64,000 nucleotides of DNA. It comes from Gammaproteobacteria bacterium. GTDB taxonomy: Bacteria; Pseudomonadota; Gammaproteobacteria; 21-64-14. Numbering within the stretch: position 1 is the stretch's first letter; each line of letters begins with the position of its first letter. Positions 22,163 to 31,207 of this stretch are shown here, in pieces. The notes below the pieces were generated by a model. The model did not search any database and was not told the origin of the DNA. It was given only the letters and a program-made list of their open reading frames with translations. The position numbers were made by a program, and so were the translations under genes. The DNA lies in the NCBI GenBank assembly GCA_027013145.1, contig JALUXX010000036.1, positions 1 through 64,000 of the forward strand. Direction: 5' to 3'.

Positions 22163-23512
22163 ATGAGCCAGCCCCAGCCCGCCGCCGCGCCGCCCGACCC
22201 CCAGCGCCTCGAATCCCTGGTCAGCGACCTGCTCGAGGAGGCCCGCCGGCGCGGGGCGAGCGCCGCCGAGGTCGGCGTCAGCGCCGACACCGGCCTCTCG
22301 GTCAACGTACGCATGGGCGAGGTCGAGACCGTCGAATTCCACCGCGACCAGGGCCTCGGCGTCACCGTCTACTTCGGCACCCGCAAGGGCTCGGCGAGCA
22401 CCGCCGACCTGCGCCCCGAGGCGCTGCGCGAGACCGTACAGGCCGCCTGCGACATCGCCCGCCACACCGCCGAAGATCCCTGCGCGGGCCTGGCCGACCC
22501 CGAGCGCATGGCCCGCGAGATCCCCGACCTCGACCTCGACCATCCCTGGGGCATCGACACCGAACGCGCGATCGAGACCGCGCTCGCCTGCGAGAACGCC
22601 GCGCGCGCGCACGACGCGCGCATCACCAACTCCGAGGGCGCCGGCGTCGACAGCCACCGCGGCCTGCGCGTCTACGGCAACACCCACGGCTTCCTCGGCG
22701 CCTATGCCAGCACCCGCCACAGCGTGAGCTGCTCGGTCATCGCCGGCTCCGCCCAGGGTATGCAGCGCGACTACTGGTACACCACCGCCCGCGACCCCGC
22801 CGAGCTCGAGGCCGCCGAGGCCGTCGGCCGACGCGCCGCCGAGCGCGCCGTGCGCCGTCTCGACGCCCGCCGCGTCCAGACCCGCGAGGTGCCCGTGGTC
22901 TACGCGGCCGACGTCGCCGGCGGGCTCCTGCGCCTGTTCCTCGGCGCCATCCGCGGCGCAAACCTCTACCGCAAGGCCTCCTTCCTCGTCGACCACCTCG
23001 GCAAGCGGATCTTCCCCGAGTTCGTCCGCATCGACGAGCGCCCGCACCTGCCCAAGGCCCTGGGCAGCGCCCCCTTCGACGCCGAGGGCGTGGCGACGCG
23101 CGAGCGCACGCTGGTCGAAGACGGCGTGCTGCGGGGCTACCTCCTCGACAGCTACTCCGCACGCAAGCTCGGCATGGAGACCACCGGCAACGCCGGCGGC
23201 GTGCACAACGCCATCATCGAGCCCGGCCCACACGACCTCGACGGCCTCCTGCGCGCGATGGGCACCGGCCTGCTCGTGACCGAACTCATGGGCCACGGCT
23301 TCAACCTGCTCACCGGCGACTACTCCCGCGGCGCCGCCGGCTTCTGGGTCGAGGGCGGCGAGATCCGCCACCCCGTCGAGGAGATCACCGTCGCCGGCAA
23401 CCTGCGCGACATGTTCCTGGGACTGGCCGAAGTCGGCAACGACGTCGACCTGCGCAGCGGCGTGCGCACCGGCTCGATCCTCATCGAGCGCATGACGGTC
23501 GCCGGGGAGTAA
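22163..23512 (+). CDS. pmbA: TldE/PmbA, partner subunit of the TldD protease
   Basis: Forms a heterodimer with TldD and shapes the substrate cavity. The 449-residue protein lacks the HExxxH motif, as expected for TldE. It contains NVRMGEVETVEFHRDQGLG, DYWYTTARDP, FPEFVRIDERPHLPKALGSAP, and LLVTELMGHGFNLLTGDYSRGA near the C-terminus. ATG 22163 (MSQPQPAAAP) is preceded by GAGGAGA. A longer open frame to 22010 runs through repeat-derived sequence and is unlikely. The promoter is probably separate from tldD because repeats intervene. Confidence 0.93.
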   Translation: MSQPQPAAAPPDPQRLESLVSDLLEEARRRGASAAEVGVSADTGLSVNVRMGEVETVEFHRDQGLGVTVYFGTRKGSASTADLRPEALRETVQAACDIARHTAEDPCAGLADPERMAREIPDLDLDHPWGIDTERAIETALACENAARAHDARITNSEGAGVDSHRGLRVYGNTHGFLGAYASTRHSVSCSVIAGSAQGMQRDYWYTTARDPAELEAAEAVGRRAAERAVRRLDARRVQTREVPVVYAADVAGGLLRLFLGAIRGANLYRKASFLVDHLGKRIFPEFVRIDERPHLPKALGSAPFDAEGVATRERTLVEDGVLRGYLLDSYSARKLGMETTGNAGGVHNAIIEPGPHDLDGLLRAMGTGLLVTELMGHGFNLLTGDYSRGAAGFWVEGGEIRHPVEEITVAGNLRDMFLGLAEVGNDVDLRSGVRTGSILIERMTVAGE

Positions 23513-23635
23513 CCCCGGGGAAACAATGAGGGCACCTACTGCGGACGGTTTTCAATCCGAGCGTCAGCCCGCCGCTCAACGAGATTTCACGTAGGTTCGC
23601 GGGTTCAGATGGGATCCCGCCACTAAACGTCCCGG

Positions 23636-24655
23636 CTAGACAAGGGTGCTCTGTTTCAGCAGACGCCAAGCGCTATTCTTCATATACAGCCGACGCCGAA
23701 TTCCATATCCAGCGAGGAAAAGGCGCCAATTGATTTGGTAGCGCGACTTCCGATGCAAATGGCTTCTGTACTCATTCAGGAACAAACGCTCTTTCTCTGT
23801 AAGATCAGCGCGAAAGTCGAAAACGCGGTCCGCAATTTCCTGCTTCAGCAGCAGTTTTTCCCGACGACTAATAATTTCCGGTATGCGGTGCAAGGATTTG
23901 GTGCCCGGACCAATTCGTCGGTGGACACTGTTGTCCTCATGGACGCGGTGCAATACGACGGTTTCATCTACGAATCGAATCGGTCCCTTGCATGCCGCGA
24001 CGAGCGCGATCCACTGGTCATACATCATTCCGCACGGAAAAGGGAATGCCTGGTCCAGAATCTCGCGCGGGACTAGAAGTGCATGCCCGGATACGGTATT
24101 CCCGTGCATGAAGATCAAGGGAGGGACGTTTCCGGACAGGTGCGCGGTAAACCCGAGGAGATCTTCAGTTCGTACCGGCATGATCACTCCGCGCTCGTCT
24201 ATTGGTTGGCTTCGTCCGTAAACCAAGGAGGCCCCGTTGCGGTTCCGGTACAGGAGGTCCAGCTTTTGCGGCAGCCATACGTCATCGTGATCGCAGAACG
24301 CGATCCACCGGGTGGTGCAGTGACGCGCGGCATTCTCGAAGTTCCGGTTGATGCGGTTGGTTGTGTGGTGAGTACCGTTGCGAGTGATGACGATCCTTTC
24401 GTCTCTTTGTGCGTAACTGGCTATAATCTCAATCGTGTCGTCAGTAGATCCGTCGTCGCTTACGACAATCTGCCGGGGCTGGAGTGTTTGTGCGAGGACG
24501 CTTTCAATCTGCTGTTTCAGGTAACGTGCGGAATTGAAGGTCGCAAGCGCAACGCCGATGTCGCTGTCTGGCGCGCGGACGGGACTGAGCCGATATTCCG
24601 GCTGTGTCTGATCGACCTTGGTTTCAGGAGTACGCGAGGCTGCGGTATCGGGCAT
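23636..24655 (-). CDS. Family 2 glycosyltransferase
   Basis: A 339-residue inverting sugar transferase of the GT-A fold. The N-terminal domain shows VALATFNSARYLKQQIESVL, VVSDDGSTDDTIEII and the metal-binding acidic cluster CDHDDVWLPQK. The C-terminal 100 residues are basic and hydrophobic and may touch the membrane. The substrate cannot be told. It faces the flippase gene across a 380-bp divergent gap. Composition is less GC-rich than the neighbouring pmbA, suggesting that this polysaccharide locus was acquired or is under different constraint. Confidence 0.85.
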   Translation of the reverse strand: MPDTAASRTPETKVDQTQPEYRLSPVRAPDSDIGVALATFNSARYLKQQIESVLAQTLQPRQIVVSDDGSTDDTIEIIASYAQRDERIVITRNGTHHTTNRINRNFENAARHCTTRWIAFCDHDDVWLPQKLDLLYRNRNGASLVYGRSQPIDERGVIMPVRTEDLLGFTAHLSGNVPPLIFMHGNTVSGHALLVPREILDQAFPFPCGMMYDQWIALVAACKGPIRFVDETVVLHRVHEDNSVHRRIGPGTKSLHRIPEIISRREKLLLKQEIADRVFDFRADLTEKERLFLNEYRSHLHRKSRYQINWRLFLAGYGIRRRLYMKNSAWRLLKQSTLV

Positions 24656-25036
24656 TGGAGTAAAGTGAACTGAACAGGGGGCGGGGCGGATATTTGGATG
24701 GCCGAGGCGCCCCGTTTTTCGTCCTACCGAGGGCTCAGATTCAGATTCTATTCGACGCCTATTCCACGTCCAAACGCATTGAGTCCTACCTTCTTGCTGG
24801 CGGCATCCGGGGAAATGCGCTACATTCCCCGCTTGCTTGCCTTTAGCGGCAGGTGATGGCGATTGGCGCAGCGGTCGTCACGGTGCCAGGCGGTTGCCCG
24901 AGAACTCCGGGAACAGCGATTGGGTGCGGTCTGGCCGGGCATGGCCGCGCAACGAATGCCGCCGGCCTCCTGTGTGGTGCGCCGGTCCGGAGATACCGCC
25001 GACCCGGTCCAATTCCGACGGCGAAGACTAGGCTTG
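24656..25036. other. Divergent intergenic region between glycosyltransferase and flippase
   Basis: About 380 bp without a gene, expected to hold two divergent promoters. The flippase frame remains open back to 24863, but the sequence before ATG 25037 has no membrane-protein character. I could not identify clear -35/-10 pairs. Confidence 0.4.
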
Positions 25037-26473
25037 ATGAGCATTCGCCGAAACACCTTCTACAATGTAGCCGGCAGCCTGTCGCTTGCAGCGGTCAGTC
25101 TGGCCATCGTGCCGCTGTTTCTGCATCGCATCGGGGACGCCCGGTACGGTGTACTTGCGATTGTCCTACTGTTGCTCGGGTACTTCAACTTTTTCGACAT
25201 GGGCTTGGCGCGGGCAACGGCGAACCGGATCGCCCGGCTGCGGGATGCGGCGGACGCGGAACGCGAGACTGTGTTTTGGACCGCCCTGGTATTGAATACG
25301 ATATTCGGAATGCTAGGGGGGGTCGTCCTTTATGGAGTGTCCGGCTATGCGTTCAACGCGATATTCAGCATTCCGGATTCGATGCGCCAGGAGGTGATCT
25401 CCAGCCTCCCATGGCTGGCCGCAGCCGTGCCATTGGCTACCGTTTCCGGTGTCCTTGTCGGCGCGTTGGAAGGGCGGGAGCGGTTTGCCGTGGTGAACTT
25501 TCTCCAGGTCGTCGGCAGTATCCTGTTTCAATCCGTTCCGCTTGTCGTTGCGTATGTTCACGGGCCACAGCTCTCCTGGATTATCCCTGCTGCCGTGTTG
25601 GCACGAGCGGTTTCCGTGTTCCCTTTGGCCGTGGCAGCGGCATGGGCGGTTCCGCTACGGCTGTCCGGCGGCGTGCGGCGCTCGCTGGTTCGCCCGCTAC
25701 TGGGCTACGGCGGCTGGGTGACCGTCACCAGCCTCGCTACTCCGATTCTCGATACCCTCGATCGAATGTTGATCGGGGGGGTACTTGGCGCGGCGGCCGT
25801 TGCGCATTACACCGTTCCGGCTGAGTTTTCCAGCCGCTTTCGTATCTTGCCGGGGGCCCTTGCGCGAAGCCTGTTCCCGCGTATGTCCGCGCAATCACCC
25901 GCGCAAGCGTCGCGCCAGGGCAGTGAATCGCTCGCGGTTCTGTCCGCCGTCATGACGCCGTTGGTTGTTCTAGGGATACTTGCGATCGGACCGTTTCTGG
26001 GTTTGTGGATCGGTCACGACTTCGCCCTGAAAGCGGCTCCGGTCGGCCAGTTGATTCTCATCGGTATCTGGATCAACAGCCATGCGTTTCTTCCGTATAC
26101 GCAGCTCCAGGCCCAGGGGCGACCCGACCTCGTCGCAAAATTTCACCTTCTCGAAATTCTGCCATTCGTTGGGATCCTGTGGTTGGGCGTGTCCTTTCTC
26201 GGACTTGCTGGAGCCGCACTTGCCTACACCCTTCGAGTCGCTGCCGATGCCGCTTTGTTGTTTTGGGCTTCTGGGATGTGGAGACAGGCGCTGTCATTGT
26301 GGGGGCCGGCGGGAATGGTGGTGGCGGCGTGGCTCGTGGTGGCGGTGGCGGGCTCCGGCAGTACCCGCGTGGTGGCGGGCGCCACCTTGATCATCGGATC
26401 CGTTGCATGGTCTATGTTGACGAGCCGGGTGGTCCGGAATTTGGCGATGTCGCGAATTCTGTCTCGGAAATGA
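25037..26473 (+). CDS. Polysaccharide flippase (Wzx/MATE-type)
   Basis: A 478-residue polytopic membrane protein with about 12-14 hydrophobic helices, likely flipping lipid-linked sugar units across the inner membrane. MSIRRNTFYNVAGSLSLAAV and LLLLGYFNFFDMGLARATANRI are typical of the oligosaccharide flippase family N-terminus. The start is ATG 25037, where the first helix follows at once. The last bases overlap the following methyltransferase start (ATGATG/TGA). It is flanked by glycosyltransferases, so a role in O-antigen, capsule or exopolysaccharide is likely but unproven. Confidence 0.85.
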   Translation: MSIRRNTFYNVAGSLSLAAVSLAIVPLFLHRIGDARYGVLAIVLLLLGYFNFFDMGLARATANRIARLRDAADAERETVFWTALVLNTIFGMLGGVVLYGVSGYAFNAIFSIPDSMRQEVISSLPWLAAAVPLATVSGVLVGALEGRERFAVVNFLQVVGSILFQSVPLVVAYVHGPQLSWIIPAAVLARAVSVFPLAVAAAWAVPLRLSGGVRRSLVRPLLGYGGWVTVTSLATPILDTLDRMLIGGVLGAAAVAHYTVPAEFSSRFRILPGALARSLFPRMSAQSPAQASRQGSESLAVLSAVMTPLVVLGILAIGPFLGLWIGHDFALKAAPVGQLILIGIWINSHAFLPYTQLQAQGRPDLVAKFHLLEILPFVGILWLGVSFLGLAGAALAYTLRVAADAALLFWASGMWRQALSLWGPAGMVVAAWLVVAVAGSGSTRVVAGATLIIGSVAWSMLTSRVVRNLAMSRILSRK

Positions 26474-27615
26474 TGTCCGTGATCCGCGGTGATATGAGAG
26501 TTGCGGACTTTGATCGCGGCCGCGTGCCGCCCGACGGGGAGTGGGATCCTGACGGGCTGGAAGCCGTACGCGTCTGCCCACTCTGCGGGTCGGGGAAAAG
26601 GGCGCCACTGCATGTAGGAATTCAGGATCGAGTTTTTTTTACCGCCCCGGGGGAATGGAACCTTTGGCGCTGCAGAGGTTGTGGGTGCGGCTTTCTGGAT
26701 CCGCGACCGGACCGAGACTCGATTGCCATGGCCTACAAGCAATATTACACGCACTCCCCCAGCGTGTCGGCGAGTTCGGGGTCTTCGGCGGTGCGGGAGG
26801 CTCTTCGCTGGTTCAAGTACGGATTTGACCGCCGTTTTCTCAACTGGCGTTACGGGCACCAGCTTAAACCCGCTGTAATCGGGGGCGCGGTGCTTCGCCG
26901 GATATTACCATCCGCGGGTCGCAAGGCCGAACACCGCATCCGACATTTGCCGCCGCCGCGCCCCGGCCGGAATCGTGTGCTGGATATCGGGTGTGGAAAC
27001 GGGACATTTTTGTCCGTCGCGCGGGAGTTGGGCTACGACGTAACGGGACTGGAGTTCGATGCGGCGGCGGCCGAAGTCGCACGCGCCGGGGGTTTCGAGG
27101 TGGTCGATGGGCGGGTTCCAGGAAGTGCTCTTGACCCGGAGAGGTACGACGTTATCACGCTGAATCATGTTATCGAGCACCTGCATGATCCTCTTGGTGC
27201 GCTGGTCGAATGCCGCAACCTCCTTCGGGACGGCGGGAGGCTGTGGATCAAGACCCCTAACATTGACTCGGCCGGCCATTCCCGCTATGGATCCGCTTGG
27301 CGGGGGCTTGAGCCACCGCGGCATTTGGTGTTGTTCGGGCCTCAGGCCCTGATGCGGGCACTGCGTGCCTCCGGGTTTGTAGGTGCCGAGCTCATCGCAC
27401 CGGAACCAGAGGCCGATTTCTATTTCGAGTCGAGCGAAGCGATCGCCTCGGGCCTCGACCCGTACGGAGAATTCAAGCCGTCGCCGGAGTTGGCGCGGGT
27501 GTCCAGGGCCTGCGACCGGGAGGCGGCTCGTAATCCGCAGCGCGGGGAGTCGATTACGGTGGTCGCGTGGAAGGGATCACGGGAGAGCGGACGTAAGGCT
27601 TCGGCCAATGTGTAG
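26470..27615 (+). CDS. SAM-dependent methyltransferase with N-terminal zinc-binding segment
   Basis: A 381-residue protein. The N-terminal part carries two CxxC pairs (C36/C39 in VCPLCGS and C68/C71 in CRGCGCGFLDPRP), a segment common in sugar-modifying methyltransferases of polysaccharide loci. The class I SAM motif is RVLDIGCGNGTFLSVAREL, followed by DVITLNHVIEHLHDP. It starts inside the flippase stop codon (ATG 26470), so the two are translationally coupled. Its target is probably a nucleotide sugar or a glycan end, though it could be a lipid intermediate. Confidence 0.8.
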   Translation: MMSVIRGDMRVADFDRGRVPPDGEWDPDGLEAVRVCPLCGSGKRAPLHVGIQDRVFFTAPGEWNLWRCRGCGCGFLDPRPDRDSIAMAYKQYYTHSPSVSASSGSSAVREALRWFKYGFDRRFLNWRYGHQLKPAVIGGAVLRRILPSAGRKAEHRIRHLPPPRPGRNRVLDIGCGNGTFLSVARELGYDVTGLEFDAAAAEVARAGGFEVVDGRVPGSALDPERYDVITLNHVIEHLHDPLGALVECRNLLRDGGRLWIKTPNIDSAGHSRYGSAWRGLEPPRHLVLFGPQALMRALRASGFVGAELIAPEPEADFYFESSEAIASGLDPYGEFKPSPELARVSRACDREAARNPQRGESITVVAWKGSRESGRKASANV

Positions 27616-27641
27616 GGACAGGGAGTCGGTGTTTCGGCCGT

Positions 27642-28571
27642 TTAATGGTCTTCGTGACGGTTAAGCGGTTTCGGGAGAGCGTCCGCCGGAATCGTTGCCC
27701 GCATCCCCGACCACGCCCCGCGCCACGTCGGCGGGATATTCTCGGGCTTGCCTTTGATTATCCAGCGTAGCGTGCGGATCGCGATCATCCCGGCGGTCGT
27801 GAGGGTCGGGAAGGGGGCATGGAGCCGGTAGAACAGCGCGGCCGAACGATGATAGTGCAGCGCCTGGGTCGGGCTGTTGCGCCCGGTACTCGCGGAGCCG
27901 CGATGGTGGACGCGGCTGTCGGGGGCGACGGCGAGGCGGTAGCCGGCCCGGCGGATTCGCAGGGTGAGGTCGGTGTCCTCCCAGTAGAGGAAGAAGCGCT
28001 CGTCCAGGAGCCCGGCGCGGTGGAGCGCGTCGTCCCGGAGCAGTAGGCTGCACGCGAACAGGCAGTTGGGTTCGGCGGGTGCCCTCAGGATGCGCAGCTT
28101 TCCGGTGCGGAGGTTGACGCGCCCCCCGCCCCAGATTTCCACGGTGCCGGGACGGTCCAGACAGTAGACGACGGAGGCGACGGCGCCCGTGTCCGCATCG
28201 CGCTCGGCGGTTTCGACGAGCGCGGAGAGTGCGGCCGGGTCCGCCTGCGTGTCGTTGTTCAACAGCCAGACGTAGCGAAAGCCGCGTGCGAGCGCATCAC
28301 GTATCCCGGCGTTGCATCCACCGGAGAAACCGAGGTTGGCACCGGTCTCCAGCAGCGTCACGCCCGGATGGGCTGCGCGGATGCGGGCGACGGAGTCGTC
28401 GGTGGAACCGTTGTCGACGACGATGATCTCGCGGTTCGGGTAGTCGAGGCGGGAGAGGCTGTCGAGACACGCGAGTGTGTCGCGCCGGCCGTTCCAGTTG
28501 AGGATGACGACTGCGACCGGGGGGTGCGCCGCGGCCGAAGAGTTCCGGGGCTTGGTCTGCGGCGGGTTCAC
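27642..28571 (-). CDS. Family 2 glycosyltransferase (rhamnosyltransferase-like)
   Basis: A 309-residue GT-A enzyme: VAVVILNWNGRRDTLACLDSL, IIVVDNGSTDDSVARIR, NLGFSGGCNAGIRDAL and the acidic WLLNNDTQADP. DERFFLYWEDTDLTLRIRRAGY follows. This set is typical of the WcaA/rhamnosyltransferase-like group. The start is GTG 28571, overlapping the stop of the upstream glycosyltransferase (GTGA). An open frame continues back to 30017 but is only the shadow of two other genes. It converges on the methyltransferase gene with a 26-bp gap. Confidence 0.85.
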   Translation of the reverse strand: MNPPQTKPRNSSAAAHPPVAVVILNWNGRRDTLACLDSLSRLDYPNREIIVVDNGSTDDSVARIRAAHPGVTLLETGANLGFSGGCNAGIRDALARGFRYVWLLNNDTQADPAALSALVETAERDADTGAVASVVYCLDRPGTVEIWGGGRVNLRTGKLRILRAPAEPNCLFACSLLLRDDALHRAGLLDERFFLYWEDTDLTLRIRRAGYRLAVAPDSRVHHRGSASTGRNSPTQALHYHRSAALFYRLHAPFPTLTTAGMIAIRTLRWIIKGKPENIPPTWRGAWSGMRATIPADALPKPLNRHEDH

Positions 28572-29701
28572 TGCGCGTACAGGCTCCGGTAGTGATCCTC
28601 GTAGGTGCGCGCGGTGGCCTCCCAGGAGTAGCGCCTCGCCTGACGGCGCCCGGTCTCGGCGATGCGCTCGGCGGCGTCGCGGTCGCGCAGCAGCTCCGCG
28701 ATCGCCTGTGCGAGCGCGGCGGCGTCGCCGGGGGGGACGAGCGCGGCGCCGGGCGGGTCGCCGACGACTTCCGGCAGGGCGCCGGTGCGGGTGGTGACGA
28801 GCGGTACGCCCGCCGCCATGGCCTCGATCATCGCCAGGCCGAAGCTCTCGTCGAAGGAGGGCAGGACGGCCAGCCGCGCCCCGGCGAGGAGTTGCGCCAG
28901 TGCCTCGGGTTGCTGCCAGCCGATCAGGCGCACGCGGTCGGCGAGTCCGACGGCGGCGGCGCGGGCGCGGACCGCGGCCTCGAGGGGGCCGCGGCCGGCG
29001 ATCGTCAGCGGCGGCGCCTGCGGGCCGAGGCGGGCGAGGGCGTCGATGAGGGTCAGCACGCCCTTGTCCCGGTCGATGCGCCCGAAGAACAGGAGCGGAC
29101 CGCAGGCCGCATCGGGCGAGCGCCTGATCTCGCTGAAGATCGGATCGAGGCCGTTGGGGACCACCGCCACGCGCGCGGGATCGAGACCTGCGGCCCGGGC
29201 GAAGGTGTCGCGGCTGGCGGCGCTCGGCACGCAGCACAGATCGGCCTCGCGCGCGACGCGGCGCAGGGCGCGAAACTTGGGGTGCACGGCGGCGAGCCGC
29301 GGGCCGGGGTACTTCGGATGATGGGCGGTCAGGACGCAACGCACGGCGCCGTCGACGCGTCGGCGCAGCCGCGGGAGCAGGGCGCCCTCCTCGCCTTGCG
29401 CGTGCAGGACCGTGGCCTCGCCCGGCACCAGGAGGCGCGCCACGGTCCGGGCCAAAGGCACGGCATTGAGGGTCCGCAACGGTGCGCCCCCGCGACCGTG
29501 CCAGCCGACGAACGGGGACCAGCGGACATCGTAGGGCAGGGCGTCGGGGACCGCGATCCGCTCCCATGGGGTCTTGGTGTAGACGACGCTCACCCGGTGC
29601 CCGCGCGCCCCGAGCGCGAGCGCGAGGGCGTGGGTTGCGCGCTGGCCCCCGCCGCAGTAGGCGGACCAGGGCGAGTAGTTGGCGGTGAGGATTACGCGCA
29701 T
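28568..29701 (-). CDS. Family 4 glycosyltransferase
   Basis: A 377-residue retaining GT-B enzyme. The N-terminal domain begins MRVILTANYSPWSAYCGGGQRATHAL. The donor domain has PLLFFGRIDRDKGVLTLIDAL, VRLIGWQQPEALAQLLAG and the E-x7-E motif in FDESFGLAMIEAMAAGVP. The ATG at 29701 gives the correct GT-B start; an upstream frame to 29806 is not homologous. It is coupled to the following GT2 gene by a 4-base overlap. Sugar donor and acceptor are unknown. Confidence 0.87.
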   Translation of the reverse strand: MRVILTANYSPWSAYCGGGQRATHALALALGARGHRVSVVYTKTPWERIAVPDALPYDVRWSPFVGWHGRGGAPLRTLNAVPLARTVARLLVPGEATVLHAQGEEGALLPRLRRRVDGAVRCVLTAHHPKYPGPRLAAVHPKFRALRRVAREADLCCVPSAASRDTFARAAGLDPARVAVVPNGLDPIFSEIRRSPDAACGPLLFFGRIDRDKGVLTLIDALARLGPQAPPLTIAGRGPLEAAVRARAAAVGLADRVRLIGWQQPEALAQLLAGARLAVLPSFDESFGLAMIEAMAAGVPLVTTRTGALPEVVGDPPGAALVPPGDAAALAQAIAELLRDRDAAERIAETGRRQARRYSWEATARTYEDHYRSLYAQ

Positions 29702-29775
29702 CGGTTCGGCGGCCGTTCCGACGAGACCCGCCGGGGTAGCGGCCGTTGGCCGGGATCCCGCCGGTCTGCAGGCGT

Positions 29776-31185
29776 TCACCCGAAGACCCGCTCCGCCAGG
29801 CCCCATTTGGCGGCCAGGGTCTCGGTCGCGTTGAGGAGTTCCTCGGCGCGGGCGGGGTGATTGTAGCGGCCGGCGGCGAGCAGGCGCAAAGCGGTGTCGC
29901 GGTCGGGGGCGAGCGCGAGGAGGTGGATGAGTTCCCCGGCCTCGGCGCCGGTGATCTCGCCGCCGAGCAGGGTGCCGGTGTCGAGGTCGGCGAGCAGGCG
30001 CACGAAGCCGGCGGCATCGCCCTCGGCCAGGGCGCAGGGGGAGGTCTCGAAGGCGGCGAAACCCACGGCCGGCTCGTGACCGAGGTCCTCGGCGCGGTCT
30101 TCGTCCAGGCCGATGCGGGCGAGTTCCAGCGCGCTGTAGACGACGAACGGGATCCAGTCGGGGTCCTTGCGCCGGGGCTCGCCGCCGAGGAGGTTCTCGA
30201 TCGCCACGCCGGCGTCGTCGAGGGCCTGGTTGGCGGTCATCTCATGCCCGGCGCAGTCGCCGATGGCGTAGACGTTGGGGGCCGCGGTGCGCAGGAACTC
30301 GTCGCGCCGGATGCGGCCCTCGGCGTCGGTCTCGATGCCGGCGGTCTCGAGGCCCAGGTCGGCGGTGCGCGGCCGGCGGCCGGTACCGAGCAGGAGCCAG
30401 TCGACGGTCTCCTGGCTGCCGTCGGTGAGGGTCAGGCGCACGCCGGGGCCGTCCGGGGCGGCGCGGCGCAGGTCCGCGCCCGGCCGGGTGTCGATGGCGT
30501 GGCGCTCCAGCGCCGCGCCCAGGGCGCGCCGTGCCTGCGGGGAGAAGCGCGTGCGGTGCAGCGGCTCGGAGCGCGGCAGCCACAGGACCTCGCGCCCGAA
30601 CCGTTTGAGGATGTAGGCGAACTCGGTGGCGACCACGCCGCTGCCGAGGACGGCCACGCGCCGCCCGGCCGGGGGCGGGCGCTCGAAGAGCAGGTCGGTG
30701 TCGAGGATGCGCCCCGGCGCCGTGGCGATGTCGGCGTCCGGCGGCAGGGCGGGGGTCGAGCCGGTGGCGAGGATGACGTGGGCGGTATCGAGCTGCGTAC
30801 GCTCGCCCGCGCGCTCGACGATCACCCGGTTCGCCCCGTCGAGGCGCCCGTGTCCGGCGACCGCGCGGATGCCGAGGCGCTTCATGTAGTCGGTATAGCT
30901 GTCGCGTACGCGCTGCACGACGCCGCGCTGGTGCTCCCAGGCGCGGGCGAGGTCGGGGGTGAGGGTGCCCGTCCACGCGGCGTCGGCGGCGCCGGCCGCC
31001 TCGAGGAGGCGCGCGCTGCGGTACCAGTCCTTCTTCGGTACGCAGCCGCGGTTGAGGCAGCACCCGCCCCACACCGAGTCTTCCACGACGGCCGTGCGCA
31101 GGCCGCGCAGCGCCCCGAGCACGGCGGCGCGGTAGCCCCCGGGCCCGGAGCCGATGATCACCACGTCGTAGGTCTGCTCTGCCAC
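29776..31185 (-). CDS. FAD-dependent pyridine nucleotide-disulfide oxidoreductase, lipoamide-dehydrogenase-like
   Basis: A 469-residue class I flavoprotein disulfide reductase: FAD site VVIIGSGPGGYRAAV, redox pair C43/C48 in WGGCCLNRGCVPKK, NAD(P) site VAVLGSGVVATEFAYILKRF, second FAD motif VYAIGDCAGHEMTANQA, and a C-terminal interface domain. The usual GGTCLNxGCIPSK is altered to an extra Cys (C42) and VPKK, and the C-terminal His-Glu dyad region reads HPARAEELLNA. No E1/E2 or lipoate-binding protein gene is nearby, so the partner is unknown. Dihydrolipoamide dehydrogenase or a mercuric/glutathione reductase relative are both possible. Confidence 0.8.
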   Translation of the reverse strand: MAEQTYDVVIIGSGPGGYRAAVLGALRGLRTAVVEDSVWGGCCLNRGCVPKKDWYRSARLLEAAGAADAAWTGTLTPDLARAWEHQRGVVQRVRDSYTDYMKRLGIRAVAGHGRLDGANRVIVERAGERTQLDTAHVILATGSTPALPPDADIATAPGRILDTDLLFERPPPAGRRVAVLGSGVVATEFAYILKRFGREVLWLPRSEPLHRTRFSPQARRALGAALERHAIDTRPGADLRRAAPDGPGVRLTLTDGSQETVDWLLLGTGRRPRTADLGLETAGIETDAEGRIRRDEFLRTAAPNVYAIGDCAGHEMTANQALDDAGVAIENLLGGEPRRKDPDWIPFVVYSALELARIGLDEDRAEDLGHEPAVGFAAFETSPCALAEGDAAGFVRLLADLDTGTLLGGEITGAEAGELIHLLALAPDRDTALRLLAAGRYNHPARAEELLNATETLAAKWGLAERVFG

Positions 31186-31207
31186 GGGCGGATTCCTTGC
31201 AGGCGGG

